Source: Pedobacter westerhofensis (GTDB lineage: Bacteria; Bacteroidota; Bacteroidia; Sphingobacteriales; Sphingobacteriaceae). Taken from it: 64,000 bases of DNA. The notes under the pieces are model-generated. The model searched no databases and was not told the DNA's origin. It saw only the letters and a program-made list of their open reading frames with translations. This document shows positions 1 to 7,585 of the stretch, in pieces. Position numbers and translations under genes: made by a program. Positions within the stretch are counted from its first letter, which is position 1. Each line of letters starts with the position of its first letter. Location: positions 248,001 to 312,000 of the forward strand of contig NZ_FXTN01000008.1 of the NCBI RefSeq assembly GCF_900182595.1, given 5' to 3'.

Positions 1-641
1 TTCCAGCCTAAAACTGCTTTTTCTACCAGCACTTCGTGTGTTGGAGAGGCTTCTAAACCACGTTTCAGGGCAGCATCAAATTCTTCTTTTTTATGGACAA
101 ATCCTCCACCAGAACCTCCTAATGTATATGAAGGACGGATTACCAGTGGATAACCTATTTGCTGTGCAGCTTCTTTACCTTCTAAAAATGAGTTGGCAAT
201 TTTTGAAGGTGCAACACCTACACCTATGTCTACCATTAACTGGCGGAAAGCTTCCCTGTTTTCAGTTTTCTCAATGGCCGCTACGTCAACACCAATGATC
301 CTGACACCATATTTTTCCCATAAACCGTTTTCATCTGCCTCTACACAAAGGTTGAGGGCTGTCTGACCACCCATAGTAGGCAGTACAGCATCAATTTTGC
401 GTTCCTGCAGAATCTGCTCTATAGAAGCTACTGTTAATGGTCTGAGATAAACATGATCTGCAATAACCTTATCAGTCATGATAGTTGCAGGATTGGAGTT
501 GATAATTGAAACTTCAATTCCTTCTTCTTTTAAGGAGAGAGCGGCTTGAGATCCTGAGTAATCAAACTCACAGGCTTGGCCAATGATAATAGGTCCAGAT
601 CCGATGATCAATACTGAACGTATGGAGGTGTCTTTAGGCAT
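1..641 (-). CDS. carB: carbamoyl-phosphate synthase large subunit (5' part)
   Basis: Only the first 213 codons are in the window; the gene continues past base 1. The large subunit makes carbamoyl phosphate from bicarbonate, ammonia and two ATP for pyrimidine and arginine synthesis in the cytoplasm. The translated start (MPKDTSIRSVLIIGSGPIII) followed by GQACEFDYSGSQA is the typical CarB N-terminus, and the ATP-grasp stretch with RPSYTLGGSGGG lies about residues 170-185. The ATG at 641 gives this canonical start. The upstream 275 bases hold a hairpin and a possible -7 box. The identification is firm; nothing unusual is seen in the visible part. Confidence 0.96.
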   Translation of the reverse strand, partial: MPKDTSIRSVLIIGSGPIIIGQACEFDYSGSQAALSLKEEGIEVSIINSNPATIMTDKVIADHVYLRPLTVASIEQILQERKIDAVLPTMGGQTALNLCVEADENGLWEKYGVRIIGVDVAAIEKTENREAFRQLMVDIGVGVAPSKIANSFLEGKEAAQQIGYPLVIRPSYTLGGSGGGFVHKKEEFDAALKRGLEASPTHEVLVEKAVLGW

Positions 642-917
642 AAGGCTTTAAAAAGTCTAAAGTATTGTAAGTAAAAAATGTGGTCTATTTTAGACCATGA
701 TAGCCGGCGAGATTGTTGTTGCTATGCTAAAGAATCCCGACTGTTCTGTCGGGATGCAAAGATACAGTTTTAGGCGACAAAAATTCAGATTTTTTAAAAA
801 ATGGATAAATAAGCGTTTAGCCTTAAAATGCATGTTCAGATCATGGTCATTATTTTCCACCACAGTACCTGCATTTACTTTTATTCGTTATTATTGAAAA
901 ATAAAAATTTAATTTTC
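642..917. other. intergenic region between carB and a lipoprotein gene
   Basis: No gene is seen here. It contains a perfect 8-bp inverted repeat (ATCCCGAC at 734-741, GTCGGGAT at 748-755, 6-nt loop) that would lie in the carB leader, and on the minus strand a TATCTTTG box just upstream of it (757-764). An open frame running through this stretch into the lipoprotein gene is not considered coding, because the lipoprotein signal peptide starts only at 918. Confidence 0.5.
757..764 (-). promoter_or_regulatory. possible -7 promoter box of carB
   Basis: Read on the minus strand this is TATCTTTG, matching the Bacteroidota -7 consensus TAnnTTTG. It would give a leader of about 110 nt containing the hairpin at 734-755. 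No -33 element at the usual spacing was found (a TTTTTG lies only 13 bases upstream), so the call is tentative. Confidence 0.4.
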
Positions 918-1439
918 ATGAACAAAATGTTATTCTCAGCGCTCGCTGTTATGCTCTTATTCAGCGGATGCGGTACCGTACAATCAATTATCAAATCAAG
1001 TTTCCCTTACACCACTACCCTTGTTATCCCTGCTTCTTCAAAAAGCAATACCACATTATCAGCCAGCAGTACAGCAGGCAGTTTTGATGAGTCCCTCGGA
1101 AACGTAAACGGAAACCAGTATATAAAAGATGTAAAAATCGCCTCGGCAAGACTGATCGCCAGCAACCCAAACAATCAAAGCATGGGCATGTTTAAATCGG
1201 TGAAGGTGTTCATATCAAACGGTACAAGTGATGAGGTCATGGTAGCGTCACGAAACGATGTTTCTGAACATATTAACTCAGACCTCGTACTAGACATCGA
1301 CAATTCACGTTTTTTTGATAAGTACATCAAAGGCAACACCCTCAAAGTCCGTATGGAATATGTACTGAGGGATAGTCTGAAAACTGATGTCAGCGTGAGG
1401 ACCTCGCTGAGCTTTAGCGCTTCGCCGGGACACAAATAA
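918..1439 (+). CDS. small lipoprotein of unknown function
   Basis: A 173-residue protein with a clear lipoprotein signal: MNKMLFSALAVMLLFSGC, with the lipobox LFSGC about residue 18. The ATG at 918 is chosen because it opens this signal peptide; an upstream extension of the frame adds residues that do not look like a signal. The mature part is Ser/Thr rich and predicted mostly beta-strand (TLVIPASSKSNTTLSASS near the start, alternating hydrophobic strands in the second half). It is probably anchored in the outer or inner membrane facing the periplasm. I recognise no family. It stands alone, followed by a strong terminator at 1502. Confidence 0.75.
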   Translation: MNKMLFSALAVMLLFSGCGTVQSIIKSSFPYTTTLVIPASSKSNTTLSASSTAGSFDESLGNVNGNQYIKDVKIASARLIASNPNNQSMGMFKSVKVFISNGTSDEVMVASRNDVSEHINSDLVLDIDNSRFFDKYIKGNTLKVRMEYVLRDSLKTDVSVRTSLSFSASPGHK

Positions 1440-1501
1440 AAGCATCCTCTGCAATTTATTGCATGAGGGTATTCTTCATAAATAGTTTGTTTGGTTTATT
1501 G

Positions 1502-1535
1502 TCCGGTAGAGGCGTTCACCTCTGCCGGATTTTTT
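1502..1535 (+). terminator. rho-independent terminator after the lipoprotein gene
   Basis: TCCGGTAGAGG (1502-1512) pairs with CCTCTGCCGGA (1519-1529) over 11 bp with one G-U pair and a 6-nt loop, followed by six T. It lies 63 bases after the stop of the lipoprotein gene. Confidence 0.85.
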
Positions 1536-1598
1536 CACAAAAAATCTTCTTCCCCAAACTGATATTGATATTCCTCCCAAAATTAATCAAAGGATAAT

Positions 1599-1606
1599 TA
1601 CATTTG
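1599..1606 (+). promoter_or_regulatory. -7 promoter box of the pnuC-family gene
   Basis: TACATTTG matches the Bacteroidota TAnnTTTG element. It ends only four bases before the ATG at 1611, so transcription would begin almost at the start codon (leaderless or nearly so). No -33 TTG at normal distance was seen. Confidence 0.5.
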
Positions 1607-1610
1607 GCAT

Positions 1611-2231
1611 ATGGTATCACTCGCAGAAGCGGTAAAGGACAGCATTGTACAATTTTTGACTCAGACAGGCTGGCTGGAATGGTGCGGGGTGTTTACCGGA
1701 ATACTTTGTGTTTGGCTGGCGGCGAAAAATAACATCTTCAACTGGCCCATAGCCGTCATCAGTGTAATCATCTATATTTTCATTTTTTATGACAGCAAGT
1801 TATATGCAGATATGGGGCTGCAGGTCTATTTCCTGCTAATGAATGCCTATGGCTGGTACTTCTGGACTAAAAACAGAAAAAATAACACCACTCCAACACC
1901 TGTAAGCCAGATTACAGGAAAAGAAATAATCCTGTCAATAGCCGGGATAGTTGTATTTACCTTCATCCTGGGCTTTATTCTACGGCAGAATACTGATGCT
2001 GCATTTCCTTTTATTGACAGTTTTTGCACAGCCTGCAGCCTGATTGCCCAGGTATTCCTGGCCAGGAAAGTCCTGCAAAACTGGCTGATCTGGATATTTG
2101 TGGATATCATTTACGTAGGCGTATATGTATCTAAAGATTTGTATGCAACAGCCATTATGTATGCGCTTTACATATATATCGCATGGATGGGCTATAAAGA
2201 ATGGAAAAACACTCTCACCGAAACAGCATGA
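1611..2231 (+). CDS. pnuC: PnuC-family vitamin transporter (nicotinamide riboside or thiamine)
   Basis: A 206-residue integral membrane protein of the PnuC family, which takes up nicotinamide riboside (PnuC) or, in related members, thiamine (PnuT) across the inner membrane by facilitated diffusion coupled to phosphorylation. The pattern seen is typical: GxxTGILCVWLAAKNN near residues 27-42, LYADMGLQ about 63-70, the aromatic GWYFW (a WxxW motif) about 80-85, and at least six hydrophobic segments. It overlaps the following kinase gene by four bases (ATGA), implying translational coupling. The pair sits directly upstream of a TPP riboswitch-controlled receptor, so thiamine is a possible substrate; sequence alone does not decide. 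Confidence 0.85.
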   Translation: MVSLAEAVKDSIVQFLTQTGWLEWCGVFTGILCVWLAAKNNIFNWPIAVISVIIYIFIFYDSKLYADMGLQVYFLLMNAYGWYFWTKNRKNNTTPTPVSQITGKEIILSIAGIVVFTFILGFILRQNTDAAFPFIDSFCTACSLIAQVFLARKVLQNWLIWIFVDIIYVGVYVSKDLYATAIMYALYIYIAWMGYKEWKNTLTETA

Positions 2232-2770
2232 TCAGGAAGATAGCAATTGTAGGCCCGGAAAGCACGGGTAAATCCACACTCACCAAGTTACTCGCAAAAC
2301 ATTACGATACCCTCTGGGTAGCAGAATTTGCACGGTACTATTGTGCTGCCCTTACTGAACCCTGTACCATGCAGGATGAGATCAATATGTTCCATGGACA
2401 GGTAGCTCTTGAAGAATCTGTACTGGCTATGGCTGAAAAAGACTTTATCTTTTGTGATACCACATTTCTGACCGTCAAGATCTGGAGTGATGAAATGTTG
2501 GGCGAAAGCCCGCAAATTGTGCTGGATGCACTAACCGAAAGAACGTACGACTTGTACTTGCTGCTGGATATCGATTTGCCCTGGGAAGAAGATCCTTTGC
2601 GCGACTTCCCGCATATGCGTGAGCATTTTATGAGCATCTGGTACAAAGAGCTGCAAAACCTGGGTGCAAACTATGTACTGGTGGGCGGTATTGAAGACAG
2701 GTTTCAGAACGCAGTAGCCGCTATTGATCAATTCCTTACCGCATCAGGCAGTCCTGCAATGCGGTACTAA
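2228..2770 (+). CDS. NadR-like P-loop vitamin kinase
   Basis: A 180-residue ATP-binding protein resembling the C-terminal ribosylnicotinamide kinase domain of NadR. The Walker A motif GPESTGKST lies at about residues 8-16, followed by VAEFARYY and a Walker-B-like hydrophobic strand (DFIFCDTTFLT). There is no N-terminal HTH or adenylyltransferase domain, so it is a stand-alone kinase. The ATG at 2228 overlaps the stop of the PnuC-family gene (ATGA), and starts the protein just before the P-loop strand; a longer reading from 2201 is unlikely. It probably traps the imported vitamin by phosphorylation: nicotinamide riboside by family precedent, thiamine as an alternative from the neighbouring TPP riboswitch. 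Confidence 0.82.
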   Translation: MIRKIAIVGPESTGKSTLTKLLAKHYDTLWVAEFARYYCAALTEPCTMQDEINMFHGQVALEESVLAMAEKDFIFCDTTFLTVKIWSDEMLGESPQIVLDALTERTYDLYLLLDIDLPWEEDPLRDFPHMREHFMSIWYKELQNLGANYVLVGGIEDRFQNAVAAIDQFLTASGSPAMRY

Positions 2771-2778
2771 AAGCCACA

Positions 2779-2810
2779 TTGCGCATTTTAATAAAAAATT
2801 AATACATTTG
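2779..2810 (+). promoter_or_regulatory. promoter of the TPP-riboswitch receptor operon
   Basis: A TTG (2779-2781) and a TACATTTG -7 box (2803-2810) are spaced by 21 bases, a normal Bacteroidota -33/-7 arrangement. Transcription would begin about 2815, immediately before the riboswitch aptamer. The promoter lies in the short gap after the kinase stop. Confidence 0.75.
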
Positions 2811-2820
2811 CCAATATCAA

Positions 2821-2945
2821 AAGGGGTGCCTTGTTTTGTAAAAAACACAAAGACAGGCTGAGATCAAACCCATTATTTGAACAGTTGAGTAATTCTTCTG
2901 ATCAAATATGCACCTGATCCGGGTAATGCCGGCGTAGGGATTGGA
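2821..2945 (+). ncRNA. TPP riboswitch (THI element)
   Basis: The conserved blocks of the thiamine pyrophosphate aptamer are all present in order: GGGGTGCC (2823-2830), GGCTGAGATCAAACCC (2856-2871), and CACCTGATCCGGGTAATGCC then GGCGTAGGGA (2911-2940). A variable P3 arm fills 2872-2910. The roughly 65 bases after the aptamer (to 3010) form the expression platform, including a C-rich CCCCTCTT that is nearly complementary to the AAGGGG at the aptamer's 5' edge. No clear U-tract terminator is visible, so control may act on translation of the TTG-initiated receptor gene. It is expected to turn the receptor gene and the following thiE-like gene off when TPP is plentiful. Confidence 0.95.
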
Positions 2946-3010
2946 GTTATGTTTAATTATGCTGTATTGCCCCTCTTTACAGCAGGTTTTACTAAAATGC
3001 AATAAATAAA

Positions 3011-5461
3011 TTGAAAAAATTACTGACACTTGCAATAGCCGTATTGCTCACGCCTTTATTTACTAAAGCGCAGTTTACCATCTCAGGATCCGTATCCGAA
3101 AAATCAAATCAAACGCTTTTACCGGGAGCAACCATCCTCCTCAAAGGCATTGGCAAGGCCACAAAAAGTGATGCCACCGGCAAATACCAGATCAGCAATA
3201 TCAAAGCCGGAAAATATATACTGATCACCAGCTATCTCGGATATGAAACCCTGCAGAAAGAAATTGAGCTGAACAGCGACCAAACGGTTAACCTGAACCT
3301 TGTGCCCTCTTCTTTCCTTGCGGATGAGGTAATCGTAATGGCTACAAGGGCCACAGAAAAATCAGGGACTACCTACCGGAATATCAGTAAATCCGAGATC
3401 ACAGCCAATAACTTTGGCCAGGATCTCCCCTTTATCATCAACAATACCCCCGGGGTGGTAGTTACATCAGATGCCGGAGCCGGCGTGGGGTACACGGGAA
3501 TCCGGATCCGCGGAAGTGACGCCACAAGGGTAAATGTTACCGTAAATGGTATTCCAATGAATGACTCCGAAAGCCAGGGAACATTTTGGGTAAATATGCC
3601 CGACTTTGCTTCCTCTGTCGAAAACATACAGATCCAGAGAGGGGTGGGAACTTCTACCAATGGCGCAGGCGCTTTCGGCGGAAGTTTAAATATCCAGACT
3701 TCAGCACCGGAATTAACGCCCTATGCGGAGGTCAATTCTACCTATGGCTCTTTCAATACCTTAAAGAATACTGTTAAATTGGGAACAGGACTGATTGATA
3801 ATAAATTCAGCTTTGATGGCCGCCTTTCGCGAATCTCTTCTGACGGGTTCGTAGACCGTGGCGCTTCCTTACTGAAGTCCTATTTCCTGTCGGGCGCCTA
3901 CCATGGCAAAACCGATCTGTTGCGCATCAATGTATTTTCTGGTACTGAAAAAACCTACCAGTCATGGAACGGAGTGCCTGAATCACGTCTGCGCGGAGAT
4001 GTACAGGGGATGAACGATTATATCGTCAGGAACGGGCTTAACGAAGCTGACGCTGCTAACCTGCTGAACTCTGACAGCAGAAAATACAATTCATTCCTAT
4101 ATAAAGATCAGAATGATAATTATCAGCAGGATCATTACCAGTTATTATATGCCAAGCAACTGGGCGACAAATTTTCATTCAATGGTGCCCTGCATTATAC
4201 CTACGGAAGGGGTTTCTACGAGGAATTTAAAAACGATCAGGAGTTCTCTTCCTATGGGCTGCCCAATCCCGTTATCAATGGTGCACCAGTAGAAACAACA
4301 GACCTCGTGCGCAGAAGATGGCTGAATAATGATTTCTACGGCGCTACCTATGCGTTTAATTATAAAGCCTCCTCTAATCTGAACTTTACACTTGGTGGTG
4401 CCTACAACGAATACCGCGGACAGCACTACGGGCAGGTGACATGGTCACAGGTATCTTCTACACTGAATAATTCCGATCATTATTATGATGGTGACGGCAA
4501 CAAAAACGACTTCAATATCTTTGGAAAAGTAGCATATAACCCCGTTGAAAAACTCAGTTTGTTTGCAGATCTGCAGTACAGAAGGATCAAATATGATATC
4601 ACAGGTAATGATAACGACCTCCTGCCGCTCAATATCCATGATCAGCTCAATTTCTTCAATCCCAAAGTAGGGGCAACCTATTTCGTAGACCCAAAAAGCA
4701 ATATCTACGCTTCCCTGAGCCTTGCCAATAAAGAGGGCAACCGCGATGATTATGTAAATGCGAATGTGGGCACGCTCCCGCATCCCGAGCGCCTGTATGA
4801 TGTAGAAGCAGGTTACAGGATCAAACATTCGGATTTCAGCGCAGGTGTAAATGTCTACGGCATGTTCTACGAAGATCAGCTTGTAGTAACCGGCAAATTA
4901 AGCGATGTGGGGGCCAGTATCCGCCAGAACGTTCCCAAAAGTTCAAGACTGGGTGTGGAATTTGACGGCTCATACACATTAAGCCGCTTTTTCCTGATCA
5001 ATGCTAATGCTGCTTTCAGCAGGAACAAGATCAAGAACTTTTCCGAATATATTTTCAATTATGATACGAATACGGAAATCGTAAACAACTACAGCAACCC
5101 GGATATTTCTTTCTCTCCCAATACTGTCGTGTTTGGCGAACTGGTCTATAAACCAGTTGCCGGATTTGCCATAGCCTTGCAAAGCAAATATGTAAGCAAA
5201 CAGTACATGGACAATACCCAAAACGAAAACAGAAAACTGAATGGTTACTGGATAAACAACGCACGGTTGGGTTACGACTTTAGCTTTAAAGGAGTAAAGA
5301 ATATGAATATCGGATTACTGGCCAATAACATTCTCAATAAAAAATACGAGAGCAATGGTTATACCTACGGTTACCTTAGTGCTGGCAGCAGAACTGATGA
5401 AAACTTCTACTTTCCGCAGGCTGGAGCCAACTTTTTACTTTCTCTCAACGTTAAATTTTAA
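3011..5461 (+). CDS. TonB-dependent receptor under TPP riboswitch (probable thiamine uptake)
   Basis: An 816-residue outer-membrane receptor that would import its ligand with energy from TonB-ExbBD. In order: signal peptide ending TPLFTKAQ (about residue 21), a carboxypeptidase-regulatory-like beta-sandwich (about 22-105), a TonB-box-like DEVIVMATRA (about 110), a plug domain (NNTPGVVVTSD, GIRIRGSD, RGVGTSTNGAGAFGG) and a 22-strand barrel ending in LSLNVKF. The start is a TTG at 3011: it opens the signal peptide directly, and the nearest upstream ATG is followed at once by a stop. The TPP riboswitch upstream and the ThiE-like gene downstream point to thiamine or its precursors as ligand (inference). 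Confidence 0.93.
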   Translation: MKKLLTLAIAVLLTPLFTKAQFTISGSVSEKSNQTLLPGATILLKGIGKATKSDATGKYQISNIKAGKYILITSYLGYETLQKEIELNSDQTVNLNLVPSSFLADEVIVMATRATEKSGTTYRNISKSEITANNFGQDLPFIINNTPGVVVTSDAGAGVGYTGIRIRGSDATRVNVTVNGIPMNDSESQGTFWVNMPDFASSVENIQIQRGVGTSTNGAGAFGGSLNIQTSAPELTPYAEVNSTYGSFNTLKNTVKLGTGLIDNKFSFDGRLSRISSDGFVDRGASLLKSYFLSGAYHGKTDLLRINVFSGTEKTYQSWNGVPESRLRGDVQGMNDYIVRNGLNEADAANLLNSDSRKYNSFLYKDQNDNYQQDHYQLLYAKQLGDKFSFNGALHYTYGRGFYEEFKNDQEFSSYGLPNPVINGAPVETTDLVRRRWLNNDFYGATYAFNYKASSNLNFTLGGAYNEYRGQHYGQVTWSQVSSTLNNSDHYYDGDGNKNDFNIFGKVAYNPVEKLSLFADLQYRRIKYDITGNDNDLLPLNIHDQLNFFNPKVGATYFVDPKSNIYASLSLANKEGNRDDYVNANVGTLPHPERLYDVEAGYRIKHSDFSAGVNVYGMFYEDQLVVTGKLSDVGASIRQNVPKSSRLGVEFDGSYTLSRFFLINANAAFSRNKIKNFSEYIFNYDTNTEIVNNYSNPDISFSPNTVVFGELVYKPVAGFAIALQSKYVSKQYMDNTQNENRKLNGYWINNARLGYDFSFKGVKNMNIGLLANNILNKKYESNGYTYGYLSAGSRTDENFYFPQAGANFLLSLNVKF

Positions 5462-5485
5462 TAAAGGCGTAGCTTCGCAGAAAAA

Positions 5486-5521
5486 TACATCAGTAAATAA
5501 AGTGAAAGATTTACTGATGTA
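5486..5521 (+). repeat. 13-bp perfect inverted repeat between receptor and thiE-like gene
   Basis: TACATCAGTAAAT (5486-5498) and ATTTACTGATGTA (5509-5521) form a perfect 13-bp stem with a 10-nt loop. There is no T-tract after it, so it is not a typical terminator. It may be an intercistronic processing or stability element, or a partial attenuator setting receptor and enzyme levels. Confidence 0.7.
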
Positions 5522-5538
5522 TCAAGACAAATTGACTT

Positions 5539-6171
5539 ATGAAAAAATTCATAGAAAAACTTCAGTTCATCACACACGATATCGATCAGTTAACTCATAT
5601 TGAACAGACGCAGATTGCCTGCGAAGCCGGAGCTAAATGGATTCAATACCGATGCCTTAGCAAGGATGATGAAGCGCTTTTAAAAGATATCAATGTTATC
5701 GCTGAGATTTGTGACGACTGGGGTGCTACCCTTATTGTAACCAATCATACGCATCTAAACAGGAAAGCAGATATCCAGGGCTTTCATATTGAAGATATGG
5801 ATGCAGACTTTGTTGCCCTGCGCAAAGAACTGGGCGAAGACATCACCATCGGAGGCTCTTCAAACACAGCCGAAGGTTTACTCAGGCTTGCTGCCGAAGG
5901 TGTAGATTACGCAGGATGTGGTCCCTTTAGTATCACCACCACCAAGCCCAACAACTCGCCTTTACTGGGGATCGCTGGTTATGCCGCGGTCGCATCCTTG
6001 CTAAAGGAAAAAGAAATTGACATGCCGGTACTGGCTGTAGGGGGTATAAACATTGGCGATGTAGACGCGCTGATGGCTACGGGGATCTTCGGAATTGCGG
6101 CATCAGCAGCAATCAATCAGGCTGAGGACATGGCCTCCGCTTATCAAAGTTTTTATAACAAGATCATGTAG
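5539..6171 (+). CDS. thiE: ThiE-like thiamine phosphate synthase, diverged
   Basis: A 210-residue TIM-barrel protein of the ThiE/TenI family. ThiE joins HMP-pyrophosphate and thiazole phosphate to thiamine phosphate; TenI only aromatises the thiazole. Visible family features: IQYRCLSK near residue 35 (Q-R motif), IGGSSNTAEG about 108-117, GVDYAGCGPFSITTTKPN about 124-141 (phosphate-site loop), and AVGGINIGDV about 169-178. The usual NDR/NDH loop reads VTNHTHLN and the usual GQxD region reads GFHIEDMDADF, so catalytic residues differ from classical ThiE. It is 77 bases after the riboswitch-controlled receptor and probably co-regulated. No thiC, thiG or thiD is nearby, consistent with a salvage role. 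Confidence 0.8.
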   Translation: MKKFIEKLQFITHDIDQLTHIEQTQIACEAGAKWIQYRCLSKDDEALLKDINVIAEICDDWGATLIVTNHTHLNRKADIQGFHIEDMDADFVALRKELGEDITIGGSSNTAEGLLRLAAEGVDYAGCGPFSITTTKPNNSPLLGIAGYAAVASLLKEKEIDMPVLAVGGINIGDVDALMATGIFGIAASAAINQAEDMASAYQSFYNKIM

Positions 6172-6179
6172 CAGTAATA

Positions 6180-6235
6180 TTATACATAAATAACAACCCT
6201 TCTGCATATTAGTAGTGCGTGTTATTTATGTATAA
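6180..6235. repeat. 16-bp perfect inverted repeat upstream of MFS gene
   Basis: TTATACATAAATAACA (6180-6195) and TGTTATTTATGTATAA (6220-6235) are perfect inverted copies separated by 24 bases. The right arm ends two bases before the -7 box of the MFS gene, which fits an operator; as RNA it could also terminate the thiE-like transcript, but there is no T-run after the stem. Confidence 0.7.
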
Positions 6236-6237
6236 CC

Positions 6238-6245
6238 TACATTTG
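6238..6245 (+). promoter_or_regulatory. -7 promoter box of the MFS transporter gene
   Basis: TACATTTG matches the Bacteroidota -7 consensus. It lies 17 bases before the TTG start at 6263 and directly after the right arm of the 16-bp inverted repeat. Confidence 0.6.
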
Positions 6246-6262
6246 CCAAAAATTATTTACTC

Positions 6263-7546
6263 TTGGATAGTCCCAAAATTATTGACAAACAGGACCCTTA
6301 TGCGGCCCTCAGGTACAGAGAATTCAGATCTTACCTTGGTATGCGTTTCTTTTTTACCTTCGCTTATCAGATGCAGGCCGTTATCATTGGCTTTCATATT
6401 TATCACTTGACAAAAGATCCGCTGGCATTGGGCCTGATCGGATTATGTGAGGCCATTCCCGCAATCAGTATTGCACTTTATGGTGGTTATATTGCTGACA
6501 AATCAGAGAAACGCGGCCTCCTCCTCAAAATATTCGTTTGTGTTTTTATGTGTTCACTGATCATGCTCATCGCTACTTCCAGTCAGATGCATGCCTATGT
6601 CCCCGTAAGCTATATCATCCCGATTATGTATACTATGGTTTTCGGTATCGGAATGGCGCGTGGATTCTTTGGCCCGGCTACCTTTTCTCTGATGGCAGAG
6701 ATTATCCCAAAAGAACTGTATCCTAATTCTACTACCTGGAACAGCTCCTCGTATATGTCGGCTTCCATACTGGGCCCCGCAGCAGGGGGGCTTATTTATG
6801 GTTTCTTCGGGATCACCGTTACTTACCTGATCATTCTCGCCTTTATATTCATTGCACTGGTGTGCATCTTCTTTCTGAAATCGCATCCCCCAAGATATAT
6901 CCCTAAGGAAAGCATCATGAAAAGCCTTACTGAGGGCGTACAGTTTGTATTCAGGAACAAGATGATGCTGGGAGCAATGAGCCTCGACCTGTTCTCTGTA
7001 TTTTTCGGCGGCGCCGTGGCACTTCTTCCCGTTTTCGCAAATGATATTCTTAAGGTTGGTTCCGAAGGATTAGGTTTGATGCGTGCATCGGCCTCGGCAG
7101 GAGCGGTCTTGACCATGCTGGCTATGACCAGGATTTCGCCTATGAACAGGCCATGGAGAAACCTCCTCATTGCTGTGGTGGGCTTTGGAACCAGTATTAT
7201 CTGCTATGGCCTGTCCAAAAATTTCTATGTTACCCTGATATTCTTATTCCTCGAAGGATCATTTGACAGTATCAGCGTAATTATCAGGTCTACAATTATG
7301 CAGCTGCTCACTCCCGACGAAATGCGCGGAAGGGTATCTGCCGTAAACAGCATGTTTATCGGTTCTTCCAATGAGATTGGGGCATTTGAATCAGGGCTTA
7401 CCGCAAAACTGATGCGAACCGTTCCTGCCGTAGTTTTTGGGGGTTGCATGACCATTCTGGTTGCAGGTATCACCTACACAAAAACAAAGAGCCTGCTGGG
7501 CCTAAGCCTTCAGGAGATTAACGATCAGGATACAAAAACAAAATAA
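6263..7546 (+). CDS. MFS transporter, EntS/MFS_3-like exporter
   Basis: A 427-residue inner-membrane protein with about 12 hydrophobic segments, resembling the MFS_3/EntS group of drug and siderophore exporters. The N-terminal DPYAALRYREFRSYL precedes TM1, and the motif-A-like loop GGYIADKSEKR follows TM2 (about residues 75-85). The start is a TTG at 6263: the DPYAALRYREF block is expected ahead of TM1, and the next in-frame ATG falls inside TM1. It has its own -7 box, so it is probably separate from the TPP-controlled genes. Substrate cannot be read from the sequence. Confidence 0.85.
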   Translation: MDSPKIIDKQDPYAALRYREFRSYLGMRFFFTFAYQMQAVIIGFHIYHLTKDPLALGLIGLCEAIPAISIALYGGYIADKSEKRGLLLKIFVCVFMCSLIMLIATSSQMHAYVPVSYIIPIMYTMVFGIGMARGFFGPATFSLMAEIIPKELYPNSTTWNSSSYMSASILGPAAGGLIYGFFGITVTYLIILAFIFIALVCIFFLKSHPPRYIPKESIMKSLTEGVQFVFRNKMMLGAMSLDLFSVFFGGAVALLPVFANDILKVGSEGLGLMRASASAGAVLTMLAMTRISPMNRPWRNLLIAVVGFGTSIICYGLSKNFYVTLIFLFLEGSFDSISVIIRSTIMQLLTPDEMRGRVSAVNSMFIGSSNEIGAFESGLTAKLMRTVPAVVFGGCMTILVAGITYTKTKSLLGLSLQEINDQDTKTK

Positions 7547-7580
7547 CATTGCAGCTGTGCTTTGCTTACAACTGCAATGT
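7546..7580. terminator. hairpin between convergent genes
   Basis: ACATTGCAG (7546-7554) and CTGCAATGT (7572-7580) form a perfect 9-bp stem with a 17-nt loop in the 39-base gap between the convergent MFS and GH51 genes. No long T-run flanks it; it is probably a shared weak terminator. Confidence 0.5.
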
Positions 7581-7585
7581 ATAAG

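Noticed and set aside
828..917. Upstream extension of the lipoprotein frame
   Set aside because: The extension adds a non-signal sequence before a clear lipoprotein signal starting at 918.
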